The notes: generated from the letters alone by a model not told the origin. Shown: positions 1-8,771, counted from the stretch's first letter. The stretch is DNA of 64,000 nucleotides from Methylomonas aurea (GCF_024505045.1 NZ_JANIBM010000005.1:163450-227449), one strand, 5' to 3'. Program-made: numbers and translations.

Positions 1-506
1 AGGTTCAATTGCATGTTCACGGTATCGGTCGCCGACGGCAAGCCGGTCAGAGTGTTGATCTGCACCGGGGTGGTGACGCCGGTACTGAAGCCGTCTTCGA
101 CCTTGGTGGTGTTGGGTCGGTAGACCAGCAGAGCCTTGCCTTGGTTGTTGACCAGATAGCCTTCTTTATTCAGTTTGAATTCGCCGGCCCGAGTGTAAGA
201 TAGATCGTTGGTTTCGGTCGGGCTTTTCGCCAATGTGAAGAAACCTTCGCCGCTGATCGCCAAATCCAGGTTGTTGTCGGTGAATTGCAAGTTGCCCTGG
301 TTGAATTGCTGGGCGACGTTGGCCACTTTGACGCCGGCGCCGGGAGTGATGCTGCTGACGCCGCCTAGGCTGGCGGCATAGACGTCGGCGAATTCGGAAC
401 GCGATTTTTTGAAGCCGACGGTATTGGCGTTGGCGATGTTGTTGCCGGTCACGGCCAGATTGTTGGATGCGGCATTCAGGCCGCTAAGTGCTGTGGTAAA
501 TGGCAT
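1..506 (-). CDS. flgE: Flagellar hook protein FlgE (partial, 3' end outside window)
   Basis: The reverse strand from 506 encodes an N-terminus beginning MPFTTALSGLNAAS, with the hook/rod signature NNIANANTVGFKKSR that folds into the coiled-coil D0 region shared by axial flagellar proteins. About 168 residues are visible; the rest lies beyond the left edge. FlgE polymerises into the hook outside the cell, using the FlgD scaffold encoded immediately upstream. The ATG at 504-506 is 10 bases from the flgD stop, so the two are probably co-transcribed with flgBC. Nothing looks unusual in the visible part. Identity rests on the N-terminal motif and the operon order. Confidence 0.93.
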   Translation of the reverse strand, partial: MPFTTALSGLNAASNNLAVTGNNIANANTVGFKKSRSEFADVYAASLGGVSSITPGAGVKVANVAQQFNQGNLQFTDNNLDLAISGEGFFTLAKSPTETNDLSYTRAGEFKLNKEGYLVNNQGKALLVYRPNTTKVEDGFSTGVTTPVQINTLTGLPSATDTVNMQLN

Positions 507-516
507 GTCGGTTCTC

Positions 517-1197
517 CTACAGTATCTGTTTGATTTGGCTGAATTTTACCGGTCCCAAGCCGTCCAGGTTGACTTGCATAGCGGTGTTGCCGTTGGCCAT
601 GGTTACGCTTTTAACCAAAGACTTAATATTGGTCGGCAGCACTGTGTTTTTGCCGTCCAGGTAGGCATAAGCCTGTATTTTGTAGACCCCGGGATCCGCC
701 AGGTTGCCGGCGCCGTCCTTGCCGTCCCACTCGAATCGGGTCGTGCCGGCGGATTCGGCGCCGAGGTCGATTTCGCGGATGGTTGCGCCGGTTTCCGGAT
801 CGATGATTTTTACGCCGACGTTGCTCGAACTGGCGGGCATCTCGAAATCGCCGGACACGCTGCCGCCGGCGCCGAGTAAGGCTTTCTCGCTTGGCGCGGA
901 CACGTAGCGGCCTACCAAGCCCGAGGCTTGCAGCGCCTGATTGGAGCTGATCGAACCGGCGAATTCCTTGAATGAGGCCTGCAGATCCTGGATGCCGGAC
1001 ACGGTGCTGAATTGAGCCATCTGGCCCAGGAATTCGCCGTTATCCATCGGTTTCAAAGGATCCTGGTGAGTCATCTGCGTGGTCAGCAGCTTCAGAAACT
1101 GATCCTGGCCCAATGTCTGTTTTTGGGGGGCGGCCGACGTGGTGCCGGTCGTGGCCAGGCCCAGGCTGTTAAATGTGTCGATAGCGCTCGTGCTCAT
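517..1197 (-). CDS. flgD: Flagellar hook assembly scaffold FlgD
   Basis: This 226-residue protein has the FlgD pattern: a disordered N-terminus, then GQDQFLKLLTTQMTHQDPLKPMDNGEFL (about residues 30-58), the conserved core by which FlgD caps the growing hook. An Ig/FlgD tandem fold follows, with the motif FEWDGKDGAGNLADPGVY near residues 153-171. FlgD sits transiently at the tip of the hook and is needed for FlgE polymerisation. It lies between flgC and flgE, with 8 bases to flgC and 10 to flgE, so it is read as part of a flgBCDE operon. Length is usual for the family. Confidence 0.96.
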   Translation of the reverse strand: MSTSAIDTFNSLGLATTGTTSAAPQKQTLGQDQFLKLLTTQMTHQDPLKPMDNGEFLGQMAQFSTVSGIQDLQASFKEFAGSISSNQALQASGLVGRYVSAPSEKALLGAGGSVSGDFEMPASSSNVGVKIIDPETGATIREIDLGAESAGTTRFEWDGKDGAGNLADPGVYKIQAYAYLDGKNTVLPTNIKSLVKSVTMANGNTAMQVNLDGLGPVKFSQIKQIL

Positions 1198-1205
1198 GGT
1201 TCACC

Positions 1206-1628
1206 TCAGCGACCCATTTTCAGGGTTTGCAAAATCAGATTTTTCGCGGTGTTCAGCACCTCGACGTTGTTTTGGTAGGAACGCGATGCCGACATCATGT
1301 TGGCCATTTCCTCTACGGTGTTGACGTTGGGTTTGTAGATATAACCGGTGGCGTCCGCCATAGGGTGGTTAGGGTTGTATTCCATGATCGGCGGTGCCTG
1401 GTTTTCGACGACGCCCAGTACGTTGACGCCGCTGGCGGTGTTGTTCTTGTCCATGATGTTTTTTAGTTCGGCGGCAAATACCGGCTGCCGTGACTTGTAG
1501 ACCTGATCGATACTGCTGCTGACGCTGTTGGCGTTGGAAATATTGCTCGCCACCAGGTTCAGGCGCAGGTTCTCGGCGTTCATGCCGCTGCCGGCGACAT
1601 CGAATATGCGTAAGGAAGTCATGGTCAT
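1206..1628 (-). CDS. flgC: Flagellar proximal rod protein FlgC
   Basis: A 140-residue rod protein. The N-terminus (LRLNLVASNISNANS) and the C-terminus (VEEMANMMSASRSYQNNVEVLNTAKNLI) are the paired coiled-coil segments of proximal rod proteins, and the length matches FlgC. It forms part of the periplasmic rod between the MS-ring and the hook. The start codon at 1626-1628 overlaps the flgB stop by four bases, indicating translational coupling. A second in-frame ATG two codons later could also be used. Confidence 0.96.
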   Translation of the reverse strand: MTMTSLRIFDVAGSGMNAENLRLNLVASNISNANSVSSSIDQVYKSRQPVFAAELKNIMDKNNTASGVNVLGVVENQAPPIMEYNPNHPMADATGYIYKPNVNTVEEMANMMSASRSYQNNVEVLNTAKNLILQTLKMGR

Positions 1629-2020
1629 TCTCCTTTGATGGCGGTCATCAAGCCCATAAAATCGTCGTTGATGAAGCGCAGGCTGGCTTCGTATTGCACG
1701 GCGTTTTCGGCGTATTTGGCCTGTTCGATGTGGGTTTCCACGGTATTGCCGTCCAGCGAAGCATGTTGCGGATTGCGGTATAACAGGTCCGCACCGAGGA
1801 CGTGATGTTGGCCGGCCAAGTGTCCGCTCTGGCTGCGTTTCAATTCGCCGCCTCGGTCGGCCAGGGTTTGTTGAAATACGGCTTTGAAGTCCAGATCGCG
1901 CGCCTTGTAGTCGGGCGTGTCGGCATTGGCCAGATTGGAAGCCAGGATTTCCCCGCGTTTCTCGCGAAGTGCCAGGGCTTGCGGGTGTATGCCCAAAGCG
2001 TTGTCGAAGTTAATTGACAT
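1625..2020 (-). CDS. flgB: Flagellar proximal rod protein FlgB
   Basis: A 131-residue protein beginning MSINFDNALGIHPQAL, with the rod signature EILASNLANADTPDYKARDLDF and a C-terminal helix ending in MTAIKGE. FlgB is the rod subunit nearest the MS-ring/export gate. I chose the ATG at 2018-2020 because AAGGTGG lies five bases upstream of it; an in-frame GTG nine bases further upstream is less likely. It is the first gene of the leftward flgBCDE series and overlaps flgC by four bases. It is separated by 175 bases from cheR, which reads the same way, so flgB may have its own promoter there. Confidence 0.95.
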   Translation of the reverse strand: MSINFDNALGIHPQALALREKRGEILASNLANADTPDYKARDLDFKAVFQQTLADRGGELKRSQSGHLAGQHHVLGADLLYRNPQHASLDGNTVETHIEQAKYAENAVQYEASLRFINDDFMGLMTAIKGE

Positions 2021-2195
2021 GATTGCCACCTTACTGTTTTTTTAAGGTAACAGCAGCAATCGTGCCTAAATAAAAGTTTATTGAACTTTCAAAGTGTTGT
2101 TAGTGAAGGGCGTGGGTTTTTGCGTCAAAAATCGGTGTTGGGCGGCGGGCGGCAAAAACTTGCCGGTTGCCGAATCCGTCAAGAAATCGGCGGCG

Positions 2196-3062
2196 TCAGA
2201 TGGGTTTTCTGAAGTAGTTGGTGAGTCCGGAGCGGACCATTTCGTAAGCACCTATGCCGGAAGGCATCGCTTCGGTGCTGCTTAGAAAAAGATAGCCGCC
2301 CGGTTCCAGGCTGTCGGCCATTCTTGTCAAGATGTCGCGCTTGATGGCGTCGGAAAAGTAAATCAGCACGTTGCGGCAAAAAATGATATCGAATCGGCCC
2401 AGGGCGGTGAAGGATTTCAACAAATTGAATTGCTGAAACCGGACTTGGCGCGTGACTTCTTCGTTTAACTGATAGCCGTCGTAACTCTTCTGGAAATATT
2501 TGGCTTTGGCGGCTTCGTCTATGCCGCGCGACAATGCTGCGTCGGAATAGCAAGCACGCTTGGCCTCCTCGAGAATTGCTTCGGAGATGTCGGTGCCGAT
2601 AATTTGCAGCGCCCGGTTTTTACCGCTGGCACGCAAGGCGTCCAGGGCGCAGATGCTGATGGAGTAAGGCTCCTGGCCCGAAGAGCAGGCGGCGGACCAA
2701 ATGCGGATGCTGCCGTTTTTTTGCGCCAGCACCTGGGGCAATACTTTGTCGCGCAATTCGGTAAACTGGCGTTCGTCGCGAAACCAGAAGGTTTCGTTGG
2801 TGGTCATCGCGTCGATCACGGCGCTTTTCAGTCTTTGTGCCGAGAACGCGTTGGAATGCAGGGCCGCGGCCAGATCGGTAAAGCCGCTCATTTCGAATTT
2901 GGTCAGTAATGGTTGCAACCGGCTTTTTACCAGATATTGCTTGCTGTCGCCCAACTCGATGCCGCAATTTTGGCTGAGGAATAATTGGATGGCTTGGTAG
3001 TCGGCCGGAGAAAGGTTACCGGAGACGCCCAAGTAGCTGTCGGTGCCGGCCGAATTCAACAT
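2196..3062 (-). CDS. cheR: Chemotaxis protein methyltransferase CheR
   Basis: A 288-residue S-adenosylmethionine-dependent methyltransferase that methylates glutamates on chemoreceptors. The N-terminal helical domain covers residues 15-80. MTTNETFWFRD (86-96) and the SAM-binding loop WSAACSSGQEPYS (122-134) are the CheR hallmarks, and FDIIFCRNVLIYF follows further on. No TPR or pentapeptide-tethering extension is seen. It lies 27 bases downstream of cheV in the same direction, and the cheV-cheR pair ahead of flgB is a common polar-flagellum arrangement. Together they adjust receptor sensitivity for the flagellum encoded alongside. Confidence 0.96.
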   Translation of the reverse strand: MLNSAGTDSYLGVSGNLSPADYQAIQLFLSQNCGIELGDSKQYLVKSRLQPLLTKFEMSGFTDLAAALHSNAFSAQRLKSAVIDAMTTNETFWFRDERQFTELRDKVLPQVLAQKNGSIRIWSAACSSGQEPYSISICALDALRASGKNRALQIIGTDISEAILEEAKRACYSDAALSRGIDEAAKAKYFQKSYDGYQLNEEVTRQVRFQQFNLLKSFTALGRFDIIFCRNVLIYFSDAIKRDILTRMADSLEPGGYLFLSSTEAMPSGIGAYEMVRSGLTNYFRKPI

Positions 3063-3089
3063 GGGGGGTACAAATCCGCGTGGCCTTGA

Positions 3090-4022
3090 TCAGGCGTGTC
3101 CGGCGTGGCTGGTTCTCAGTTGCTTTTGGATGGACTGCATCAGCGAGTCCGGGTCGAACTTGGCTAAAAACTCGTTTGCGCCGACTTTTTGCACCATCGC
3201 GGTATTGAATACACCGCTCAACGAGGTATGCAGGATCAGGTAAATGTGTTTCATGTTCGGATCGGATTTGATTTTGGTTGCCAGCGTATATCCATCCATC
3301 CGAGGCATTTCTACGTCGGAAATGATCATTGAGTAGCGTTGTTCGATTTTGGTGCCTTCCGCAACCAATCCGCACAAATGGTCCCAAGCTTCCTGTCCGT
3401 CTTTCAGCAAGGTGCACTCGATGCCGATTTGTTCGCAAACCCGTTTCACCTGGTTTCTGGCGACCGAAGAATCGTCAACGACCAGAATATGATCGTTTTG
3501 GCTCATCACGTTTTGATCTATGGTTTCCGCCGAAGCCTCTTCGCGACCGCCGATTACCTCTTTCATGACTTTTTCGACGTCGATGACTTCGATCAGTTCG
3601 CCTTCTATTTCGGTTACCGCAGTCAGATAGCTTTCCTTACCGGTGCCGGTGGGAGGGGCTTTGACTTGTTCCCAGCCGATATTGATGATCCTGTCCACCG
3701 AGCCGACCAGAAAACCCTGGATGGAACGGTTGTATTCGGTGACGATGACGTAACAACCGGCATCCCGTTGCAGTGGGCGCATGCCGATTGCCATGGAGAG
3801 GTCCAGCACCGGTATGGTTTTGCCGCGCAAATGGGCCACGCCGCAAATCACTGAGTGCGAATTGGGGATTTGGGTCAGCGGGGGGCATTGAATGACTTCC
3901 TGGACTTTGAACACATTGATTCCGAAGCGCTGGCGGCTGACCAATTTGAACAAAAGCAGTTCGAATCGGTTATGCCCTGCCAATTTGGTTCGTTGATCTA
4001 CCCCGTCTAAGACTCCGGCCAT
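3090..4022 (-). CDS. cheV: Chemotaxis coupling/response regulator protein CheV
   Basis: A 310-residue fusion of a CheW-like coupling domain (about residues 15-165, with LRGKTIPVLDLSMAIG) and a receiver domain (about 180-300) containing HILVVDDSS and the phosphoacceptor motif SDVEMPRMDGYTL. CheV links chemoreceptors to CheA and is itself tuned by phosphorylation. I chose the ATG at 4020-4022 because AGGGGGTT lies just upstream on the reverse strand; an in-frame TTG nine codons earlier is less likely. The gene is divergent from flgA, and the 116-base gap must hold both promoters. Confidence 0.95.
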   Translation of the reverse strand: MAGVLDGVDQRTKLAGHNRFELLLFKLVSRQRFGINVFKVQEVIQCPPLTQIPNSHSVICGVAHLRGKTIPVLDLSMAIGMRPLQRDAGCYVIVTEYNRSIQGFLVGSVDRIINIGWEQVKAPPTGTGKESYLTAVTEIEGELIEVIDVEKVMKEVIGGREEASAETIDQNVMSQNDHILVVDDSSVARNQVKRVCEQIGIECTLLKDGQEAWDHLCGLVAEGTKIEQRYSMIISDVEMPRMDGYTLATKIKSDPNMKHIYLILHTSLSGVFNTAMVQKVGANEFLAKFDPDSLMQSIQKQLRTSHAGHA

Positions 4023-4138
4023 ATAACCCCCTGAATAACGTTCGGTCAATTATAGCGGCATTACTTTCGTTTACTTGAAATTTGCTGGTACGTTTTATGC
4101 AGAAAGCTTAAGGCAAGTCAAAAAAATGGCGATTGAAT

Positions 4139-4828
4139 ATGAATAAGCGAACAGTACCCGGAATTTTGATGTTGGCGTCGCAGCTGGCGTGGGGCGGCAC
4201 ATTCCAGTCCGCTCAGCAGATCCAGGACTCGATCAACCAGTTTGTCATGTCCACGCTAGAAGCTGGGGGGAAATACGAAATCAACCTGGCGCCGCCCGAT
4301 CCCCGCCTGCAATTACCGAACTGCGAGCAAGCGCTGCAAGTGTTTGCGCAAACCGGGGAAATTAAGCCCGGCCGCAATACCGTCGGTGTCCGCTGTTACG
4401 GCGAGAAAGGTTGGACGATTTACAGTACGGTGTTGCTCAAATCCTTTAAGGACGTTTTGGTGTTGAACAAGTCGATGCTGCGAAACGACATCATTCGCCA
4501 CGAGCACTTGAACGTGGAGACGCGCGATGCCGGCCTGTTGCCGCAGGGCTATATCACCGATGTCAACGAGGCGGTGAACAAGCAGGCCGCGCGGAATATT
4601 CCGGCAGGTAGCGTGTTAAATCGGCAGCATATCACCGATCCGACCGTAGTCCGCCGCGGCGAACGGGTGAGTATAGAATCCAGTAAGGCGGGAGTCGTGA
4701 TCAGCGCGATCGGCGCGGCGATGAGTGACGGCGCGAAAGGGCAGAAAATCAGCGTGCGGAACCTGTCTTCCAATCGTGTGATTCAAGCCGTCGTGGTGAA
4801 CGCCGGTCAAGTTTCGGTTAATTTTTAA
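4139..4828 (+). CDS. flgA: Flagellar P-ring assembly chaperone FlgA
   Basis: A 229-residue exported protein with an N-terminal signal peptide (MNKRTVPGILMLASQLAWG) and a C-terminal SAF-type domain. The segment LLPQGYITDVNEAVNKQAARNIPAGSVLNRQHI followed by VRRGERV is typical of FlgA, which helps P-ring subunits assemble around the rod in the periplasm. I preferred the ATG at 4139 to an in-frame TTG two codons earlier. It heads a rightward flgA-flgM-flgN series; 69 bases separate it from flgM. Length and motifs are normal for the family. Confidence 0.93.
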   Translation: MNKRTVPGILMLASQLAWGGTFQSAQQIQDSINQFVMSTLEAGGKYEINLAPPDPRLQLPNCEQALQVFAQTGEIKPGRNTVGVRCYGEKGWTIYSTVLLKSFKDVLVLNKSMLRNDIIRHEHLNVETRDAGLLPQGYITDVNEAVNKQAARNIPAGSVLNRQHITDPTVVRRGERVSIESSKAGVVISAIGAAMSDGAKGQKISVRNLSSNRVIQAVVVNAGQVSVNF

Positions 4829-4897
4829 ATTGGCGCTAAAGGAATTTACTATGATGCCGCTAAATGCTTCAGATAAAACTCACTTGGGAATTTCGCC

Positions 4898-5203
4898 ATG
4901 GCTATCGAATCAATCACCGGCAAGCCTGTTACGACTTCAATACCCGCAAAACCAGGGGTTAAAGACGCGGCCGAGCTCAAACAACGAATCGAGAGCAGTG
5001 TCGTTTCCGATACTGTCGAGATCACCGCCACCGCCCAGGATATAAAAACCGCCTCGGCCGCCGGCGCTTCAGCGTCAGTGGTTAACGAAGACCGAGTGGC
5101 CGCGATAAAAGCGGCGATCCAGGCAGGCAGTTATCAAGTCAACGCTGAGCGCGTGGCTGAAAAGATGCTGCAATTCGATAAACAGTTGCCCGACAGTACA
5201 TGA
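4898..5203 (+). CDS. flgM: Anti-sigma-28 factor FlgM
   Basis: A 101-residue protein with a low-complexity N-terminus and the conserved sigma-28-binding C-terminus (VNEDRVAAIKAAIQAGSYQVNAERVAEKMLQFD). FlgM holds FliA inactive until the hook is complete and is then exported through the flagellum. Only four bases separate its stop from flgN, a tight coupling usual for this pair. The alanine/serine/threonine-rich middle is ordinary for an intrinsically disordered anti-sigma factor. Confidence 0.94.
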   Translation: MAIESITGKPVTTSIPAKPGVKDAAELKQRIESSVVSDTVEITATAQDIKTASAAGASASVVNEDRVAAIKAAIQAGSYQVNAERVAEKMLQFDKQLPDST

Positions 5204-5207
5204 CTAT

Positions 5208-5702
5208 ATGATAGAAAAAACATATCCCATTACCGAAAAATTGCTCGCCAACGCGTTAAAGGCGGCGCAGAGTTTATTCGAGTTGTTAACGGTCGAATCC
5301 GATAAGCTCAAACAGAAAATCGACCCGGAAGCGATAGCCTCTATCGCAGCCAGCAAAAGAGACCTAGTGGCTCAGCTCGAGCAATTTACCAAGCAACTGG
5401 GTCAAGTCTTAGCGACCGAACAACTAACCGTCGGAAGCGACGGCATCAAAAAATATCTTGCCAAAGCCGGCGCCGCCGGGCTACATGTCGAAGGCGTCTG
5501 GTCTAGTTGGACCGGTCTGGCCAAAATATCGGAAAACTGCCGCGCGCTTAACGAACAAAACGGCGCGAGTATCGCTCTGTTGAGTCGGCACACCCAGCGG
5601 TCTTTACAAATATTGCGCGGCAAATCTCCGCTGGCGGCCACCTACGGACCGGACGGCGTGACCCGAAACGAGCTGTTTTCGCATACCTTAATTTCGGTGT
5701 AG
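5208..5702 (+). CDS. flgN: Flagellar export chaperone FlgN
   Basis: A 164-residue, largely helical protein with the FlgN pattern ALKAAQSLFELLTVESDKLKQK and ASKRDLVAQLEQFTKQL. FlgN escorts the hook-filament junction proteins FlgK and FlgL to the export apparatus. Sequence conservation in this family is low, so the call rests on length, heptad-like helices and position directly after flgM. It is followed after 34 bases by a PilZ protein, which is likely co-transcribed. Confidence 0.88.
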   Translation: MIEKTYPITEKLLANALKAAQSLFELLTVESDKLKQKIDPEAIASIAASKRDLVAQLEQFTKQLGQVLATEQLTVGSDGIKKYLAKAGAAGLHVEGVWSSWTGLAKISENCRALNEQNGASIALLSRHTQRSLQILRGKSPLAATYGPDGVTRNELFSHTLISV

Positions 5703-5736
5703 ACTGAGCGCCGAATTAGTTTACGGACCGCTTGAG

Positions 5737-6516
5737 ATGCTGAGCAAGCTGAAGCATTTTTTTTCCAAAGCCAGCGTACCGACGCCTGAAGTCGATGACG
5801 ATTTATTGGCGTTTGAAAATCCCAACTTCATCACCGATCCGGATAAAATCGCCCGGTTGCTCGGAGAAATCGAGAACAGCTCGCCACTGTGCAGCATTCA
5901 AATCGAAGGTTTTGCAGAGGATTTCAGTTCGTCGATCTTGAGTGTCAAGTTAGACAAAAATTCCATCATTCTGGACGAATTGATGCCCAAACACGGCAAC
6001 GACTTGTTGCTCCGCTCGCGGGCTCTGAAGCTGTCGACCTTTCACAAAGGCATCCATTTATCTTTTAACTTGGCGAACATCGAGATCGGCCATTCCAGAG
6101 GCATCAATTACTACAAAGCGCCGCTGCCGGATCGGGTGTTTTATCCGCAGCGCCGGCGTTCGCCGAGGCTGGAAATCAGCGCCATCGACATACCGTTCAG
6201 CGGCGTCGTACAACGCACCGGGATATCGATCGGGGGGTATTTGTTCGACCTGTCCAGAGGCGGGGCCGGCGTCAGCGTACCCGTCAACAGGGCTCGCGTG
6301 CAACGCGGCGACGTAATCAAGAATTGCCAAATCAATTTCGACGACTACGTAATGGATTTCGATTTTGCCGTGCGCTTCGTCAAACCGGTTTCAGCAACCT
6401 CACCGAAAGTGCAAATCGGCGGTTTTTTCGAGGGATTGTCGGCGAGAAGCCAGTCCAAGCTATCTTATTTCATCACGTCTCTGGAACGGGTCGAAATTCG
6501 AAAACAGAAAGCCTGA
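5737..6516 (+). CDS. YcgR-like c-di-GMP-binding flagellar brake protein (PilZ)
   Basis: A 259-residue protein with an N-terminal YcgR-type domain (about residues 30-135) and a C-terminal PilZ domain. The PilZ c-di-GMP-binding motifs are visible: RRRSPR (about 139-144) and DLSRGGAG (about 168-175). YcgR-family proteins act at the flagellar motor and slow swimming when c-di-GMP is high, which fits its place straight after flgAMN. The signal could come from diguanylate cyclases such as the GGDEF protein encoded at 15,551. A general PilZ adaptor role cannot be excluded. Confidence 0.85.
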   Translation: MLSKLKHFFSKASVPTPEVDDDLLAFENPNFITDPDKIARLLGEIENSSPLCSIQIEGFAEDFSSSILSVKLDKNSIILDELMPKHGNDLLLRSRALKLSTFHKGIHLSFNLANIEIGHSRGINYYKAPLPDRVFYPQRRRSPRLEISAIDIPFSGVVQRTGISIGGYLFDLSRGGAGVSVPVNRARVQRGDVIKNCQINFDDYVMDFDFAVRFVKPVSATSPKVQIGGFFEGLSARSQSKLSYFITSLERVEIRKQKA

Positions 6517-6556
6517 TGCGCTTGCTGTGTTAAAATTCGCCCGGTTTATTCACTCA

Positions 6557-6633
6557 GTCCCGGTAGCTCAGTAGGATAGAGCGGTCCCCTCCTAAGGGAC
6601 AGGTCGTACGTTCGAATCGTATCCGGGACGCCA
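6557..6633 (+). tRNA. tRNA-Arg (anticodon CCU)
   Basis: A complete cloverleaf can be folded. The acceptor stem GTCCCGG pairs with CCGGGAC (6623-6629), the D-stem is GCTC/GAGC, and the anticodon stem GTCCC/GGGAC encloses the loop CTCCTAA with anticodon CCT. The T-arm is GTACG-TTCGAAT-CGTAT. The 3' CCA is encoded. It reads AGG arginine codons. tRNA-Arg 3' ends are frequent integration sites, but I saw no integrase or repeated 3' end in the window. Confidence 0.97.
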
Positions 6634-6696
6634 CGCAATAATTCTTTTGGTTTTTTTCTCTCCGCGCTCAGTCGCGCCGAGTTTCGCCGAAAATAA

Positions 6697-6721
6697 AAAA
6701 GCCGGCACTGCGCCGGCTTTC
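6697..6721 (-). terminator. Rho-independent terminator for the VPLPA-CTERM gene
   Basis: A perfect GCCGGC/GCCGGC stem with a five-base loop (6701-6717) is followed on the reverse strand by a run of T (complement of 6695-6700). It lies 25 bases beyond the stop of the leftward gene at 6745, so it should end that transcript. The three T residues on the other side make it weaker in the forward direction. Confidence 0.85.
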
Positions 6722-6744
6722 GATCTGATCCTGCGTGGGTTTGG

Positions 6745-7392
6745 TTACGCCGCCAGAGATTTTCTGCGTTTCAGGCCCAAGACGCCAACTAAGCCGGAAA
6801 GGAATAACCAAGTCGCGGTCGGTAGCGGCACTGCGGTAGGGATGATCGGGGATACGCTCAAGCTGCCGGTATAGGTGCCGCCGTTTGACAGGCCTTTTAT
6901 CGCTAGTTGGTAATTGCCCGCCCCTAATACCGGAATGTTGTTCAACGAAATCAAGTTAAAAGTGGTCAGCAATTCCTGGTAAAACGGTGTTGTGTTCGGG
7001 AAAGGCAATGTAACCAGAACCGGGGTCGACGCCACCGAGAAAGAGGTCAGAGAGCCGGTAGCAATAACCGCCGAAGTGGAATCGAGCAGTTCCACGGTGG
7101 CATTGGAAATGCCGGTGGTGCTGGTGACGAATGGGGTGCTGAAATCTTCAGTTTGGCTCACTATAGTTTGAACGGTTTGAAAGCTCACTGCGCCGGACAG
7201 GTTGTAGGCGTTGTAAACATTGTCAATCACAAAGTCGTAGATATTTTCGAAAATACCGGCGCTTACGGTGTTGTCGATCACGGTCGCCGAAGCCGGCGTT
7301 AGCACGGTAGAAGCTGAGGCCTGAGGCAAATAGCTCGCGCTGGCCAATGCCAGGCAAGCCGTCAGTAGATAAGCTGTTTTGTTTTGTTTCAT
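6745..7392 (-). CDS. VPLPA-CTERM sorting domain-containing exported protein
   Basis: A 215-residue protein with an N-terminal signal peptide (ending near PQASA) and a C-terminal tripartite sorting signal: VPLPTATWLFL, a hydrophobic helix (SGLVGVLGL) and the basic tail KRRKS. Such tails are recognised by exosortases, which cleave and anchor or release surface proteins, usually in exopolysaccharide-producing bacteria. The mature part is rich in Ser, Thr and Val with predicted beta structure and no recognisable enzyme motif, so its specific role is unknown. No exosortase is present in this window. It is divergent from another protein with the same tail at 8146. Confidence 0.85.
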   Translation of the reverse strand: MKQNKTAYLLTACLALASASYLPQASASTVLTPASATVIDNTVSAGIFENIYDFVIDNVYNAYNLSGAVSFQTVQTIVSQTEDFSTPFVTSTTGISNATVELLDSTSAVIATGSLTSFSVASTPVLVTLPFPNTTPFYQELLTTFNLISLNNIPVLGAGNYQLAIKGLSNGGTYTGSLSVSPIIPTAVPLPTATWLFLSGLVGVLGLKRRKSLAA

Positions 7393-8145
7393 ATTCGAAT
7401 CCCGTGAAAAATAAGCCTGCGCGAAGGTTACTGAACAATTATTCAGTCGACATCAGACAAAAGTACAGTCGCCATAGAAGCGGTAAATAACAGACGGCTC
7501 GCTTTCAGCGTCAACAAGGCCGATCAAGTAACTGGATGGTCGACATCAAATTGCAGATCGCTACGTAACGCTGGGGATGTTTGCCAGTCGCGCGCGATTG
7601 TTCTTCGCTCGCCATCTTGAGCGTTTAGCGCTGTTGGCGCAATGGCCCGTTGGCCTACCTGATCTTTTGTCTGCGCAAAATTATACACGGCAAGTCATAG
7701 GGGATTTATAAGCCTATGAACTTTAATCGAATCTTAATTTGATACTAATCAACGGGCCGGCGAATAGGGATAGAATCTTGTCCATGGTTTTTGTAGTGGA
7801 TTGTCTGAGCAAGCTGTTCGAGGGATAGGACGGGACGGCGGATCAGGGGCAATACGCGCTTGTGGAGGCGTCCGGCACTGGAAATTTGATTTTGAAATGG
7901 CGCTGGATGCAAGGGCCGGGAGTGGTATGTGTGTTGTCGGGTTATTTTGGCTGTTAGGCTTGGCGACGGTTTAGCCGGGCGGCACTTCGGGCGCATTTAG
8001 GTGCCGAGGCCGCCGGGGCGGGTTGTTACCGCCTAGCCGTAAGAACTCTGTGTGAACCCGCTTCCGTGCAGCGCTAAGGGCGGGGGATCTGGAGTAAGTT
8101 GGCCGAGGACGGCCGTTTGTTAACGTTAATGTACGGAGAAAATCG
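7393..8145. other. Gene-free stretch between divergent VPLPA-CTERM genes
   Basis: About 750 bases with no convincing coding sequence: reading frames here are short and lack ribosome sites. The only structure I see is the 11-bp-phased TAAT repeat near its middle, listed separately. It presumably carries the promoters for both flanking genes. Confidence 0.6.
7724..7750. promoter_or_regulatory. Triple TAAT direct repeat with 11-bp period (candidate regulator site)
   Basis: TAATC at 7724, TAATT at 7735 and TAATC at 7746 are spaced exactly 11 bases apart. The 26-base block matches the block at 33360 at about 21 of 26 positions. OmpR/PhoB-type winged-helix regulators bind tandem half-sites with this spacing, so such a protein is a plausible binder; that is inference. 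The site lies between two divergent VPLPA-CTERM genes. Confidence 0.45.
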
Positions 8146-8652
8146 ATGAAAATGATTTCATTTTTAAGGCTTTGGCTTGCCGTTTGCCTGTTTGCAGTTT
8201 CCACTGCAAGCTCGGCTGGCATAATTTGGGAATCGGCGGATGGGGACAGCAATTTCTTGTCCGTCAGTTTCTCGTCGCCGTTCCCTAGTGGGGACACATT
8301 GGGTATTTTCTCGGCGACCGCCACCGTTCTGGATAGTACTTCGTTACTATACAGTTTTTCCGGTGTGGGCAGCTATGCGACTTCAAGCCCGTTTAAACTG
8401 GGCTTGCTGACTAGTAGCGGCTGGGTCGGAGAAAATGCAAACTACAATCTGGTAGGGAATACTTACTTACTGAGTTTCGCTAAACCGGGCTTTGTCAACA
8501 CGCTAAGTCTGCTCTACGGCTTCGACATCAAACCGGCCGCAAACCAAGACCCGGTGTCTGGTGTACCTCTGCCTGCCTCGATCTGGCTTATGACCAGTGC
8601 GTTGCTGGGTTTCCTGTATGTAGGGCGCAATAAATCTAATCTGATAGCTTGA
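8146..8652 (+). CDS. VPLPA-CTERM sorting domain-containing exported protein
   Basis: A 168-residue protein with a signal peptide (cleavage expected after ASSA, about residue 24) and the C-terminal signal VPLPASIWLMTSALLGFL followed by the basic tail GRNKSN. The body (DGDSNFLSVSF, LGIFSATATVLDS) is beta-rich with no enzymatic motif. It belongs to the broad class of exosortase substrates by its tail only; the mature domain is unrecognised. A strong terminator follows directly, so the gene is probably monocistronic. It is divergent from the similar protein at 6745. Confidence 0.84.
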   Translation: MKMISFLRLWLAVCLFAVSTASSAGIIWESADGDSNFLSVSFSSPFPSGDTLGIFSATATVLDSTSLLYSFSGVGSYATSSPFKLGLLTSSGWVGENANYNLVGNTYLLSFAKPGFVNTLSLLYGFDIKPAANQDPVSGVPLPASIWLMTSALLGFLYVGRNKSNLIA

Positions 8653-8659
8653 TTTCTCG

Positions 8660-8697
8660 CCGGATCAAGCATCGAATGTTTGATCCGGTATTTTTTT
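8660..8697 (+). terminator. Rho-independent terminator
   Basis: CCGGATCAA (8660-8668) pairs perfectly with TTGATCCGG (8680-8688) around an 11-base loop and is followed by TATTTTTTT. It starts eight bases after the stop of the gene at 8146. Confidence 0.93.
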
Positions 8698-8771
8698 CGG
8701 CGGCACCTTCGCTTTCCTGATTTTGTGCGATATCGGCGATAATCCTGGCTTTAACTCGACAGGTTACGCCC

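Noticed and set aside
6557..6633. tRNA-Arg as an integration site with a genomic island downstream
   Set aside because: No integrase and no repeat of the tRNA 3' end were seen, and the following genes are ordinary in composition.
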